A stretch of 18,971 nucleotides of DNA from Bacillota bacterium (GTDB lineage Bacteria > Bacillota > Clostridia > Saccharofermentanales > Fastidiosipilaceae): the NCBI GenBank assembly GCA_023442635.1, contig JAEZYR010000009.1:1-18971 (forward strand). The letters run 5' to 3'. This document shows positions 1 through 9,150 of the stretch, in pieces. Each line of letters begins with the position of its first letter. Positions within the stretch are counted from its first letter, which is position 1. The notes beneath the pieces were generated by a model. It did not search any database and was not told where the DNA came from. It saw only the letters and a program-made list of their open reading frames with translations. A program made the position numbers and the translations under genes.

Positions 1-1441
1 CTATTTGAAGCGCAGAACTATCCTGAAATTCATCGACATAGAGTTCCTGAAACTCTTGCCTCAAAATATCCTGCAACTCGCTTTTCTGGATCAGCTGATA
101 GGCCAATTGCTCTTGGTCTGCGAAGTCCAATATATGGCGGCTGTCCTTAATCTTGTTCAGGCGCTGATCTAAATCGATCAGCAGGCAGACATAGGCTTCA
201 ATAAAAGGCGCGGTCGCATCCATGTCTGCTTGTATATCTTTCCAATGCACCAAGCAGCTTGTCGCTAAACGCTGGACAGCTGGCCGAAAACTTTCCTTGT
301 AGAAAGTTCTGGCATCTAGGGTGTCGGCAGCAATTTTACCGCCAGCCAACTTGGGCAAAGAAAGCGGGCACGCTAAGTATGCTGCCAACTGCTCTAAGCT
401 AGCAGCATCGATCTCTTGAAGGCCTGATTGTATCTTTTGTAGTAAGACCTTCGCCTCTTTTCTCTGCTCATAAACAGACTGAAATAGCGCATAATGCTGA
501 GCATTTTCTTGGCGATTGGCAACGGCTCTTTTGGCATCCTTGACGCTCAGGGACTTAAGCCCACGCCCGTCTTGAAAAGCACATTCAAAAAGTGGCCTGC
601 TATCCAAAAAACTGTCAATTTCGGCCAATAATTGCGGCACCTCACTGTTGAGCAAATGTTGCCACAGCTTGGACTGGAAGAAATCTTTCCGCTCCTTTTG
701 GGTGAAGGCCACTTGGCGAATCAAATGAAGTAAATAATTAGGCAAGGCCCGCAGACGCTGATAATCTTTTTGGAGCGAGGCGCGCAATTTCTGTTCGGGT
801 AACTGTGTCAACAAGTAGTCCAAAGCCTTGACCCCGGGCTGCTGACTTTGCTCTTGGAGCCATGTCAATATGGCTTGGCGTGTTTGGGGGAGATCCCCAT
901 CCAACAGGCTCTCAAAGGCAAAGGTTTCGGTTTTTGCCAGGTCCTTTGTTTCTTCAGCCTGCTGCCAATAATGGGAACGTTCTTCTTGTAGGCCCTTCCA
1001 AGCATCCTCCCACAGGCGGCCAAGACTCCTGCTATCACCAGCGATCATCAAGCGTTTACCCAGAGGTCTGCGGCCATCTACATCCTCATCAAGGAGGTAG
1101 GCAAAGCGGCGAATGATGCTTAGACAGATGCTGTGAATGGTTCCAATTTTAGCGAAGGGCAAGAGCAAGAGTTCATGCTCAAGCCGATGTTTCTCGGCTG
1201 GATCCTCGCTGTCTCGTGCCGCCTTTTCGAGGGCTTCTTGGAGCTTGCTGCGCATGCTGCTGGCTGCCGCTTCGGTAAATGTCATAACAGCCATATGCTC
1301 TAGACTGATCTCATTGCGCATGATGCGCTTGAGAATGCGCTTCACCATCGTGGCTGTTTTGCCAGACCCAGCGGCGGCAGCTACAAGAATAGAACCTAGC
1401 GGTGCATCAATGATTTGCTGTTGTTCACAACTTGCCTTCAT
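1..1441 (-). CDS. addA: ATP-dependent helicase/nuclease subunit AddA (N-terminal part, truncated by window edge)
   Basis: AddA is the UvrD-like helicase and nuclease subunit of AddAB, which resects double-strand breaks to start RecA recombination. Translating the minus strand from the ATG at 1441-1439 gives 480 open codons running off the left edge. Residues 5-20 look like a Q-motif region. Walker A AAAAGSGKT is at residues 21-29 (catalytic Lys28), followed by motif Ia (VMTFTEAAA, about residues 51-59). The Walker B/DEAD-like motif VDEFQDSS is at 469-476, right at the edge. The rest of the helicase and the C-terminal nuclease lie outside the window. The start overlaps the addB stop by one base (TGATG), so translation is probably coupled. 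The frame has no stop inside the window, which is why it is absent from lists of closed ORFs. The family call is very secure. Confidence 0.95.
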   Translation of the reverse strand, partial: MKASCEQQQIIDAPLGSILVAAAAGSGKTATMVKRILKRIMRNEISLEHMAVMTFTEAAASSMRSKLQEALEKAARDSEDPAEKHRLEHELLLLPFAKIGTIHSICLSIIRRFAYLLDEDVDGRRPLGKRLMIAGDSRSLGRLWEDAWKGLQEERSHYWQQAEETKDLAKTETFAFESLLDGDLPQTRQAILTWLQEQSQQPGVKALDYLLTQLPEQKLRASLQKDYQRLRALPNYLLHLIRQVAFTQKERKDFFQSKLWQHLLNSEVPQLLAEIDSFLDSRPLFECAFQDGRGLKSLSVKDAKRAVANRQENAQHYALFQSVYEQRKEAKVLLQKIQSGLQEIDAASLEQLAAYLACPLSLPKLAGGKIAADTLDARTFYKESFRPAVQRLATSCLVHWKDIQADMDATAPFIEAYVCLLIDLDQRLNKIKDSRHILDFADQEQLAYQLIQKSELQDILRQEFQELYVDEFQDSSALQI

Positions 1442-4400
1442 CAGCCTATACGCCCTCCGTCATCCTCTTGCTTTTGCGCTTGACGCCACGCTTTTGTCAG
1501 CTCTTCCTTGCCCTGCAACCAGGTCTCAAAGTGCTGGCCGCTTGTCCAGGCCACATAGCGCTCTTTTCGGCTCATGCGCTTGCCACTAGCTTGGTCATCT
1601 GCCTCGGGTGCGACCCATTCGGATTTTTGCTGGGCTATGTGATCCAAATTCAGTGCTGATTTTGCGGGTTGTTCTGTGCCACAGGCAGCGCGATAGGGGC
1701 AATACTGGCAAGGCACACGCCCTCCACTCTTTTTGGGCTGGATGGGAAAATGAGCCTGAGTCAATTCCTCAGCCGCCTGAACAAGGTGCTGGCGATTCCA
1801 GGCTATAGCATCCCGAAAGGCTTCGACTGGAAGTTTCAAGCTTTCGTAGCGATAAGGGCTATGCGGCACAGCTTTGGATGATTCCTTTGCCCTTGCTTCT
1901 TTTTCTTTCGCTTCTTGTCTTGATAAGCAGCTTTGCAATTGGGGTTGGGTGTGCCAATAACCGCTATCTTGCAGTTCTACGGCCAAGGCAGAGAGCTTTT
2001 CCTTCCCGTCCTTAGTCGTAAGCTGGCATTGTTGCAAAAAGTCTTGCTCTTGAGCTCTACAAAATTCGGCATAAGTCAGCAGCTGGAGATCCTGGCCACT
2101 CAGCAGTCGTGCCCAATCTACTTTTTTGGAACCGCTCTTATAGTCAATAATCCGCAGCTCCAAATGCTGATTTTTGAGGTTAGGACTCGCATCGATGCGG
2201 TCAACTCGTCCCTGTAAAGCCACGGGATAATGCGCGCAATCGCTTGAGATTTCTGCAAGCTGGCAGCTAAAGTCCTTTTCTAAAAAGCTCGTCTGCTGCC
2301 TATCGGCCCTATCGAGCAAAGCCGCTGGCAGAAAGGCCAATAGACTTCTCTCAATGTCGATCAGTTGACTGTATTGTTTTTGGCCTGGCGTATAGAGTTT
2401 GTAGATTTCACTTTGCTTTTCTTCTGGCTCACACTTTTTGGCCAAAAAGGTCTCGACACTTTCGCGCAAAACGCTGCGTCCACGCTCGGATAACTGCGGC
2501 GTGATCAGGGTTTCCGATAGCTGGCTCTCTTTTGTCAAAAGTTCAGCTAGATCGATGCCTTGGATGCGTTGAAAGAAGTGCTCCAATATACCATGCGTGA
2601 TGTTCCCGAAGAAGCTTGCTTCTTGTTGTTCGCTCTGCCAGGGCCTAGCTCTATAAAGATATTCGGCCAGGTAGCGCCAGGGACAGGCAACATAGCGCTC
2701 GACTGCACTTGGTGAGAGGACTAGGGGTCTGGGCAAAATCCTATCAAGCAGATGTCTGGCCAATCTGAGATCTTCTTCGCCTTCTGTCAGCTCTGGCTCT
2801 AGCATTTGTCTATTGATGAGCGTCGCATCGAGGCTAGGGCTAGGACTGGGACTAGGGCTAAGCCATTGTTGCCAGGCCTCGCTTACTTTTGTTTTGGGTT
2901 GCTGCTGCACTTGTGCTCGCAGAGCCCTAATGGCACGCTCGCGAACAGGATAGGACCACAAACGAGGATCCTGACTGTTCCTTGGAATGAGCTGCAACGG
3001 TATAGGCTTTTCTGAATAAGAAGCCTGCTGTAGCTTAGCCCTAAAAAGATTGGCCAGACCTTGGTTTCCCTCCTCATGGCTAACCCAAGATAGGGTTAAG
3101 CTCTTCGTCGCATTCTGGCTCAGTTGCTCCATCCAATAGGCATGTTGTAGTCGCTGTGACTGGTCCAAAGCTGGCAGTTTTTCGCCATCAGGTCCGCTGA
3201 GCAAGGCTATTTCGTCATCGCGGAGTAAGGCCTGAGGCAGCGTGTGCTTGGGCAAATTTTGCCAAGAAGCCGACAAAATAAAAAGATAAGGTCGGGCTAA
3301 CAAATCGTAGCGCCTTCCTGTCAAGACCATGACCTCATCGAGGCCACTAGGCAGGCGACTGTAGCTTTCACTGGCGAGTAAGCTCTCAAGATAATTGCAA
3401 AAGCGCTCAAAAGGCAAATGGATATTTCGGAACTCAGACAGCCGCTCAGAAGCTCGCTGCAAAAGGGTCACAAAGCGGTGCAAACGGCGCCAGGTCAAGC
3501 TCAAAACTTCCGCCGCCTGCTGACGATCTGCATCGCCCTGAGCGAGCAAGTCTGCCGCATAGCTTTTGAGGCACTGAGGAAAGCCCAAGCTCGCTAAGCC
3601 CGAAAGCAAGGCATTGAGCTGCTCATGAATGCTTTTGGCCTGCTGTAAGTTTTGGGCAGCCTGCAACAAGGGTTGCAGCCTTCGTTTGCTGATTTGTGCG
3701 ACAAAGTCCTTGGGCAATTCTGGACATGCATACTTGTCTAATGCATCCCCCAGATGCGCAAGCTGCAGCTGTCTGTGAGCGAGATATCGCTCCCAGCGGT
3801 CTAGGTTTTCGCGTGTTTCGCACGCTGACTCAAACGCTAGACCACTCTCTTGACACACGCTTTCGCCCTCGGCTTTTTCTTCGGCATGTTTGCGGTCAAG
3901 CTTGATCCTATGAGGCCAAAAAGGTGCTTTGAGAAGGCTAAAAATCGTCTGGTTGGCTGTGCTAGAACCTCGTTCAGCCAGTTCTAAGAACTGCAACAAG
4001 AAGCGAGAAAAGCTGCTCTCAATAAGGCGGGTCGGCTTTTCAATATAAGTGGGTATGCCGTGGCGTGCCAACGCCTGCTCGAGCTCTGGAAAGTGCTCGG
4101 GCGCAGCGTGATAAATCGCAATATCACGACATCGAGCCACACCTTGATCCAAGAGTTGGTGTATCCGAGCGGCCACCATTTCAGCTTCGGCCATACTCTG
4201 CTCTGCCCGCCATGTTTGCTCCTGCTCAGCCTTGAAGGGGCGCGGTTTCGGACTTGGCTGCTCCAATTGTCTATATTCAATCTGAGGAAAGCGCCGCTGC
4301 AACTGTTCGCTCGTAGCGACAGCCGTCTGCCAGGCTGGTGGCGTATACGGCTGCTCTGAGCTGGCTTTCGAGGCAAAAGGCGGAACACAAAGATAGACAT

Positions 4401-5100
4401 CAATCTGAGCACCTCGAGCCTCCAAAGCCGTCAACAAATCGAGCTCCTGAGGAGTGAGGCTGCGTTCTTCCCCAAAACCAATCACAAAACAAGTAGCCCC
4501 CTGCACCAAGGGAATGTCTTGTTTTTCGTCTTGCAACAGCGCCAAAGCCTGATCCAGGAGCCCCGTCAAATTACACATGCCTAAGTCTGATCGCAGACCC
4601 GCAAAAGCCTTGGCCAAGTTCGCAAAGTTTTGGAACTTTTCGCGACTGTGCTCATCCTCCGTCTGTCCTGCTGCTTCTTCGAGATGGGTGGCTTCGACTC
4701 GGTATCGCTCAAAAAGCTCCAAAGTCTGAATCATATGGCTCAAATAGCCTTCGTGATCGACCAAGCGAGCCAATAGCTGACAGTCTTCAGGCGCCTTTTG
4801 CTCTCGTAGCAAAAACTCGAGTAAAACTTGTTCCTCACTCTGCCCCAAAAGCTCGGGCTGAGCCAAGCTGCATTGCTCAAGAATGCGCGTCGCCAACCTG
4901 GAGAAGCTGAGGATTTCAGCCGTGAGAAGGGCTTCATTAGGGCTTGACTCTAAATAAAGCCGCTCTATAGCTATTTTTCGAGACTCTGGCACGATAAAAA
5001 AGGATCTTCTTCTAGGCCAGGCCTGCTCCCGCTCGGCCAACTGTCGGAGCGCTACCTGCAGCAAAGCCTCGGTATCCCAATCCTGCCAAAGTCTCAGCAT
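1441..5100 (-). CDS. addB: ATP-dependent nuclease subunit AddB/RexB
   Basis: This is the partner of AddA, a 1219-residue protein with an inactive helicase fold and a C-terminal nuclease (AddB family usually about 1100-1200 residues). Seen directly: the PD-(D/E)XK nuclease motif IIDYKSG with D986 and K988, and the four cysteines expected for an iron-sulphur cluster, C806 (YVACPWRY) and C1131, C1134, C1140 (CQYCPYRAAC). The N-terminus lacks the GxxGxGKT Walker A found in Bacillus AddB. It starts directly with a strand-like segment leading to FFIVPES, as in streptococcal RexB. The start is well fixed: the ATG lies 2 nt after the upstream ligase stop, with a GAGGT ribosome binding site overlapping that stop. 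A Ser-Pro dipeptide run (SPSPSPSPS) near residues 745-755 is encoded by a degenerate hexanucleotide repeat. Confidence 0.95.
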   Translation of the reverse strand: MLRLWQDWDTEALLQVALRQLAEREQAWPRRRSFFIVPESRKIAIERLYLESSPNEALLTAEILSFSRLATRILEQCSLAQPELLGQSEEQVLLEFLLREQKAPEDCQLLARLVDHEGYLSHMIQTLELFERYRVEATHLEEAAGQTEDEHSREKFQNFANLAKAFAGLRSDLGMCNLTGLLDQALALLQDEKQDIPLVQGATCFVIGFGEERSLTPQELDLLTALEARGAQIDVYLCVPPFASKASSEQPYTPPAWQTAVATSEQLQRRFPQIEYRQLEQPSPKPRPFKAEQEQTWRAEQSMAEAEMVAARIHQLLDQGVARCRDIAIYHAAPEHFPELEQALARHGIPTYIEKPTRLIESSFSRFLLQFLELAERGSSTANQTIFSLLKAPFWPHRIKLDRKHAEEKAEGESVCQESGLAFESACETRENLDRWERYLAHRQLQLAHLGDALDKYACPELPKDFVAQISKRRLQPLLQAAQNLQQAKSIHEQLNALLSGLASLGFPQCLKSYAADLLAQGDADRQQAAEVLSLTWRRLHRFVTLLQRASERLSEFRNIHLPFERFCNYLESLLASESYSRLPSGLDEVMVLTGRRYDLLARPYLFILSASWQNLPKHTLPQALLRDDEIALLSGPDGEKLPALDQSQRLQHAYWMEQLSQNATKSLTLSWVSHEEGNQGLANLFRAKLQQASYSEKPIPLQLIPRNSQDPRLWSYPVRERAIRALRAQVQQQPKTKVSEAWQQWLSPSPSPSPSLDATLINRQMLEPELTEGEEDLRLARHLLDRILPRPLVLSPSAVERYVACPWRYLAEYLYRARPWQSEQQEASFFGNITHGILEHFFQRIQGIDLAELLTKESQLSETLITPQLSERGRSVLRESVETFLAKKCEPEEKQSEIYKLYTPGQKQYSQLIDIERSLLAFLPAALLDRADRQQTSFLEKDFSCQLAEISSDCAHYPVALQGRVDRIDASPNLKNQHLELRIIDYKSGSKKVDWARLLSGQDLQLLTYAEFCRAQEQDFLQQCQLTTKDGKEKLSALAVELQDSGYWHTQPQLQSCLSRQEAKEKEARAKESSKAVPHSPYRYESLKLPVEAFRDAIAWNRQHLVQAAEELTQAHFPIQPKKSGGRVPCQYCPYRAACGTEQPAKSALNLDHIAQQKSEWVAPEADDQASGKRMSRKERYVAWTSGQHFETWLQGKEELTKAWRQAQKQEDDGGRIG

Positions 5101-5102
5101 AT

Positions 5103-6923
5103 TTACCTCAGATCTTCCACCCAGCTACCGCTGAGCTCTCTCATATGGCGTTGACCTGCCTCCAGCAGCGCTTCGATCTTTTTCTTTTCTTCGTTTCGTT
5201 TGATCTTGAGCGTCGTCGTATGGATAAAGTCCTCCTCCGTCAAGAGCAAGTAACGAACAGCCTTATAGGCTGGCACTTCTCGGTTGATGCGCTCAATCTC
5301 GGTCTGGATGTAACGCGTCAATTCCTCATGGCTTGACTGGCTCAAATGTTTCGGGAGATCGTCTCGCTTAATTTGTATTTTCGTGCAAAGATCGATCGTA
5401 TCTCGAGCGTTTTTCTCACCCCAAACCAAGGATTCCAAAACGCCTGGAATCTCATTAATGGCGGCTTCCAACTCCTCAGGGAATACTTTTTTGCCATTGG
5501 TCAAAACAATCATGGATTTAGAGCGCCCTGTGATGACCAAGTTGCCCCTAGGATCAATGTAGCCCATGTCCCCAGTACGCAACCAACCATCAGCTGTTTT
5601 GGCCTGCTGGGTTGCCTCTTCATTTTCGTAGTAGCCCAACATAACGGATTCGGCCCTGACCAAAATCTCACCCATCCGTTCGTCGTCACTCTCTGAATCA
5701 ATATAGACTTCTACACCTGGCAGGGGTGGCCCTACCGTACCTGGCACATTGTTTTTGACGGTGCCCACTGAAATAACAGGACTTGCCTCGGTCAGACCGT
5801 AGCCTTGCATAAAATGGACGCCAAAATCAATAAAGGCCTGATGAATCTCGGGATCCAGAGCCGCTGCACCTGATACGACTAGGCGAAGACCGCCACCTAA
5901 GCCATCGATCACGCTCTTGAAGAGACGACGGTTAATTCTAAAACCAAAGCTCGCAGCGGTTCTTGCCACTGGCCGCATCAAGGCAACAAGTCCTGTCGCC
6001 CCCTGTTGCTCAATGCTGTCTTTGACACGTTTATAGATATTTTCGAAAAGCAGCGGCACGCCAATCATGAGATTGATCTTCCACTCCACGAGGTTGTTTG
6101 CCAAATAGCGCAAACCATCCATAAAGCAGATGCAGCAACCATTCGAGAGCATGACATACATGCCCGCTGTTGTTTCAAAGGTATGCGATAAAGGCAGGAC
6201 GGAAAGGCAGCGCTCGCCTGGCTGAATATCCAAGGATCCAGATATGCCGTAGAGATTGGCACAGATGTTGCGGTGGCTCAACATCACACCTTTGGACTGT
6301 TGTGTTGTTCCAGAAGTAAAGAGCAGAATGCTCATGGCGTCGGGATCGATCGGCGCATCCAGATAGGCTCTCTCCCCTTCCGCCAGGGCTGTCTGACCTT
6401 CGGCAATAAGAGCGCTATAGCGCAAAACACGCTCGTCTTCGGGCAATGTCAGCTTCTCTTTTTCGCGCTTGAGTTCATCAAAAACGACAACCCATTGGAG
6501 GGTCTCCACTTGTTCCAAGGCGGCCAGAGCAAGAGGCAAAAGCTTAGGGCTGACACAAATAGCCTTGGCTCGACTGCGCTGGAGGAGACGAACGCTCTCG
6601 TTCTCGGGCAAAAGCTTGTCGATGGGTACGACCACACCACAACCGCAGCAGACAGCATTATAGGCAACCGCCCACTCATAACTATTTTCGGCCATAACAG
6701 CAATAGCTGAACCAGCTAGACCACGCTGCCACAAAGCCGTACCCAGACCTTCAATATCGTCCATGAGGTCTTGGTAGGTTCGCATCAAAACCTCTCCCTT
6801 GGGCTGTCGGCGAAACATGTACGCTGGATTATTTGGATAACGCTTGCGACTGGCCCTCAGCATCTCTCGAAGATCGCGGTAATGGACACCTTCGTATAGG
6901 CGTTTGCCACTAATCGTTTTCAT
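5103..6923 (-). CDS. AMP-forming long-chain acyl-CoA (or acyl-ACP) ligase
   Basis: A 606-residue member of the ANL adenylating superfamily, which activates a carboxylate with ATP to an acyl-adenylate and transfers it to CoA or to the pantetheine of ACP. Motifs in order: P-loop TSGTTQQSKGV (203-213), a GYGLTEASP adenine-binding segment (375-382), the TGD motif (about 450-452), the hinge region ITGRSKSMIVLTNGKKVFP, and the C-terminal KIKR segment with the likely catalytic K573. There is no signal peptide or obvious membrane span. Length and motif style fit long-chain fatty-acid ligases better than acetyl-CoA synthetases; substrate and acceptor cannot be read from the sequence. The start has an AGGAGG site at 6931-6936, 7 nt upstream. 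It is the first gene of a unit with addB and addA, and diverges from plsC. The orphan ACP gene nearby makes an acyl-ACP synthetase role possible (inference). Confidence 0.9.
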   Translation of the reverse strand: MKTISGKRLYEGVHYRDLREMLRASRKRYPNNPAYMFRRQPKGEVLMRTYQDLMDDIEGLGTALWQRGLAGSAIAVMAENSYEWAVAYNAVCCGCGVVVPIDKLLPENESVRLLQRSRAKAICVSPKLLPLALAALEQVETLQWVVVFDELKREKEKLTLPEDERVLRYSALIAEGQTALAEGERAYLDAPIDPDAMSILLFTSGTTQQSKGVMLSHRNICANLYGISGSLDIQPGERCLSVLPLSHTFETTAGMYVMLSNGCCICFMDGLRYLANNLVEWKINLMIGVPLLFENIYKRVKDSIEQQGATGLVALMRPVARTAASFGFRINRRLFKSVIDGLGGGLRLVVSGAAALDPEIHQAFIDFGVHFMQGYGLTEASPVISVGTVKNNVPGTVGPPLPGVEVYIDSESDDERMGEILVRAESVMLGYYENEEATQQAKTADGWLRTGDMGYIDPRGNLVITGRSKSMIVLTNGKKVFPEELEAAINEIPGVLESLVWGEKNARDTIDLCTKIQIKRDDLPKHLSQSSHEELTRYIQTEIERINREVPAYKAVRYLLLTEEDFIHTTTLKIKRNEEKKKIEALLEAGQRHMRELSGSWVEDLR

Positions 6924-7097
6924 CTGGATTCCTCCTAGGGGGTCTGCCCCTCTTGCGTTTTGAATAATATTAACAAAATGTGAATTATCGGGCGATAGGC
7001 CTGAAGTCCTTTTCTTAGCGAAAGGCTCTGATATGGTTTATTCTACTAAAAAGAAGCTATGATATTTTATAAGAAAATCTTTCTATAGGAGGTCGAC
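6924..7097. promoter_or_regulatory. Divergent intergenic region between the acyl ligase and plsC
   Basis: This 174-bp AT-rich gap must hold promoters for both lipid genes. On the plus strand TATGAT at 7058-7063 is a plausible -10 for plsC, but no good -35 lies upstream. A perfect 12-bp dyad TATCG-GG-CGATA is at 6986-6997. In the ligase leader RNA, AGGGG/CCCCT (6937-6941 with 6947-6951) can form a short hairpin directly 5' of the ribosome binding site. plsC has its own AGGAGG at 7087-7092. None of these sites matches an operator I can name. Confidence 0.35.
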
Positions 7098-7892
7098 ATG
7101 TCGGACGCCATGCCGCCTGAAATGCAACGCAAAACTGAAGATGCTGCATTAAAAACAGGCAACGACTATTCATCTGAGCAGAGTCCTGAATCCAAAGTCC
7201 GACCTGTCGAGCGTGGGCTTGCTGGCCGTTTTTGGAACGCCCTTGGCATGCTCTTGACCCGAACATTTATCCGCCTTGAAGGTCGCGGGATCGAAAATCT
7301 CCCCAAAGAAGCCCCCTATATTCTCGCTGCCAACCACGAAACCTATGTCGATGGCATGTGGATTGCTTCCTTCTTGCCCAAAGCACATTGGGAGCGTTTC
7401 TGTTCATTGGCCGCAGCTGACCTATTGACCCACTATGGTCCTTTTGGCCGCATCATCATGAAAGTCGGCCGTGGCGTGCCATTGGATCGTCATGGTTCTC
7501 CTCTGCATGGCTTGCAGCTCGCTAGGGAGCAGCTTCTGAACAAACAAATTCTTCTGATTCATCCAGAGGGAACGCGCAGCCGTGACGGGCGGCTGGGCAA
7601 AATCCACGACGGCGCTGCCTTTATTGCCCGCCGAGCTAATGTCCCCATCGTGCCAGTCTTCATTGATGGCGGCTACGAAGTCTATTCAAGGCACCACCTT
7701 CTGCCCAATCCCTGGCTAAAGCCCTTTCGGCGTCGGCGTGTCATCATTCGTTTCGGTGAACCCATCCAGCCCCAAGGTGCAGCTAAGGAAATTTCACAGC
7801 AGCTGCGACAATGGCTAGAAGATGCCTATGCCCACAAAGAAATTCCTCGCGAAGCCGTTCCACCTCGCCGCCCCAAAAGAAAAAAGCGCTAG
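7098..7892 (+). CDS. plsC: 1-acyl-sn-glycerol-3-phosphate acyltransferase (PlsC family)
   Basis: PlsC-type acyltransferases transfer an acyl chain from acyl-ACP or acyl-CoA to lysophosphatidic acid, making phosphatidic acid at the membrane. The 264-residue protein shows the HX4D catalytic motif (NHETYVD, H80 and D85), the PEGTR motif (156-160) and the VPIVPVF block (182-188). The first 40 residues are polar and unconserved-looking, and the C-terminus is a basic tail (PPRRPKRKKR) that could contact membrane phospholipid. The start has AGGAGG at 7087-7092, 5 nt before the ATG. It stands alone on the plus strand, divergent from the acyl ligase and convergent with the lipid kinase; I see no clear terminator in the 78 bp that follow. 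Family call secure, exact substrate inferred. Confidence 0.92.
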   Translation: MSDAMPPEMQRKTEDAALKTGNDYSSEQSPESKVRPVERGLAGRFWNALGMLLTRTFIRLEGRGIENLPKEAPYILAANHETYVDGMWIASFLPKAHWERFCSLAAADLLTHYGPFGRIIMKVGRGVPLDRHGSPLHGLQLAREQLLNKQILLIHPEGTRSRDGRLGKIHDGAAFIARRANVPIVPVFIDGGYEVYSRHHLLPNPWLKPFRRRRVIIRFGEPIQPQGAAKEISQQLRQWLEDAYAHKEIPREAVPPRRPKRKKR

Positions 7893-7970
7893 CTACATGA
7901 GCTTAACGCCTGGGCGATGATATGGATGCTGAGGACTTGCTCGCCGCACTAGAAATATGCAGATAGCTCG

Positions 7971-9149
7971 TTAGATCTGATCCAAATTAGGCAGGTCATA
8001 GGGCAGTGCCAGGCGCAAGGCTTTGGGGCAAATTTGCAGGCTAAGCTGTTCTGCTACGAGGCCTTCCCCATCCAATGTACAGCACAAGGTCTGTCGTTGT
8101 TCTTTTGTTGCTTGAATTTCTATCTCTGTCTGCAGAGCATTTCGCCGAAAGATTTGCTGGGTTTGGGGGGTCGCTTGGCGTAAACCGATGACGTGTCGAA
8201 GCATGCGCCAAGGCGATAGGCTTTGACTCAATGTCAACTCCAGGCGCCCGTCTGCAATCGAGGCCTGAGGATTGGGCTGAAAGCCGCCACCATAGTAAGG
8301 TGCATTGCCCAACAAACCCAAGGTATAAACCTCATTTTGCCAAGTCTCTTCTCCCTTATGGCGCCAGCAGAAAGCATACCTCATGCTGCCAAATAGCTCG
8401 GGTACAGCAGCTAATATGTAATTAAAACGCCCCAAACTGAAAAAGCGTCTTGCAAAGCGGTTCGCCCGCATTGCAACCAGAGAGTCCCAGCCCAAAGACA
8501 GGGCATTGAGGGCATAAGCTTGACATGCTGTGCGCCGCTTTTCTCTGGGGTCAAATGTCCACCAAGCAGACGCTGAAGTCATGGCGATCAAGTCGACCTC
8601 TTGCCGTGTTAGTACACCCTGGAGGGCAGTATGTTGGGGCTTCCTATTGGCTTGCCTCTCCTCTCCTACCATTGTCTTGCGAGTGGTCGATTTTGGCAAA
8701 AAGCCGAAGCGCTCTAGCGCCGCTCTGAATGCTCGTTTCGAACCCAGGCGATGACCAAAATGTAAGGCTGAATATATATGTCGGGCAAAGTCATTCCCCG
8801 ACCCCACGGGAATCGCCATCAAGGCTGCCTGGCGCCCAGAAAGTGCCTGTATGGCTTGGTGCAAACTGCCGTCTCCGCCAGCGACCGCCACAAGCAAGTC
8901 ATGCTCTTCTTGCTGATCTCGACAGCGATCTAAGCGCTGCTGAATGAGCTTGGTTATTTCGCCAGGTCCTGTACTATGTACAACCTCAATATCTAGGTCG
9001 GGGTGACAAGCGCGCAGATAAGCTTCAATTTCAGGTATAAAGTGTGCAAAGAAACCCGTCCCCGCGCGTGGATTCAACACCAAAAGAAGGCTTGTAAAAT
9101 ACGCCCTTTCATGCTGATCACTAGGGACTGACGTCATCTTTCGCACCAT
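7971..9149 (-). CDS. Diacylglycerol/lipid kinase family protein (DagK-like)
   Basis: Members of this soluble family phosphorylate diacylglycerol or related lipids with ATP, recycling diacylglycerol to phosphatidic acid. Seen in the 392-residue product: NPRAGTG (26-32), the nucleotide-binding GGDGS motif (91-95, usually GGDGT), GSGNDFARH (116-124) and a C-terminal GNAPYYGGGFQPNP...ADGRLEL block typical of the fold. The family is usually about 300 residues. The excess lies mainly in a Lys/Arg-rich segment at roughly 130-200, between the GSGND motif and the second domain. The ATG at 9149 is one base after the ACP stop, suggesting coupling; a second ATG at 9137 is an alternative, as no strong ribosome binding site separates them. 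Last gene of the pta-ackA-marR-acp unit. The exact lipid substrate is unknown. Confidence 0.85.
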   Translation of the reverse strand: MVRKMTSVPSDQHERAYFTSLLLVLNPRAGTGFFAHFIPEIEAYLRACHPDLDIEVVHSTGPGEITKLIQQRLDRCRDQQEEHDLLVAVAGGDGSLHQAIQALSGRQAALMAIPVGSGNDFARHIYSALHFGHRLGSKRAFRAALERFGFLPKSTTRKTMVGEERQANRKPQHTALQGVLTRQEVDLIAMTSASAWWTFDPREKRRTACQAYALNALSLGWDSLVAMRANRFARRFFSLGRFNYILAAVPELFGSMRYAFCWRHKGEETWQNEVYTLGLLGNAPYYGGGFQPNPQASIADGRLELTLSQSLSPWRMLRHVIGLRQATPQTQQIFRRNALQTEIEIQATKEQRQTLCCTLDGEGLVAEQLSLQICPKALRLALPYDLPNLDQI

Positions 9150-9150
9150 C

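Noticed and set aside
1137..1589. 150-codon plus-strand ORF across the addA/addB junction
   Set aside because: It lies antisense to two well-supported genes, has Ser/Arg/Ala-rich low-complexity composition and no ribosome binding site; a shadow frame.
3984..4412. 142-codon minus-strand ORF
   Set aside because: Same strand but another frame inside addB, whose frame is intact and conserved-looking on both sides.
6273..6710. 145-codon plus-strand ORF
   Set aside because: Antisense to the conserved ligase P-loop region, with no recognisable domain.
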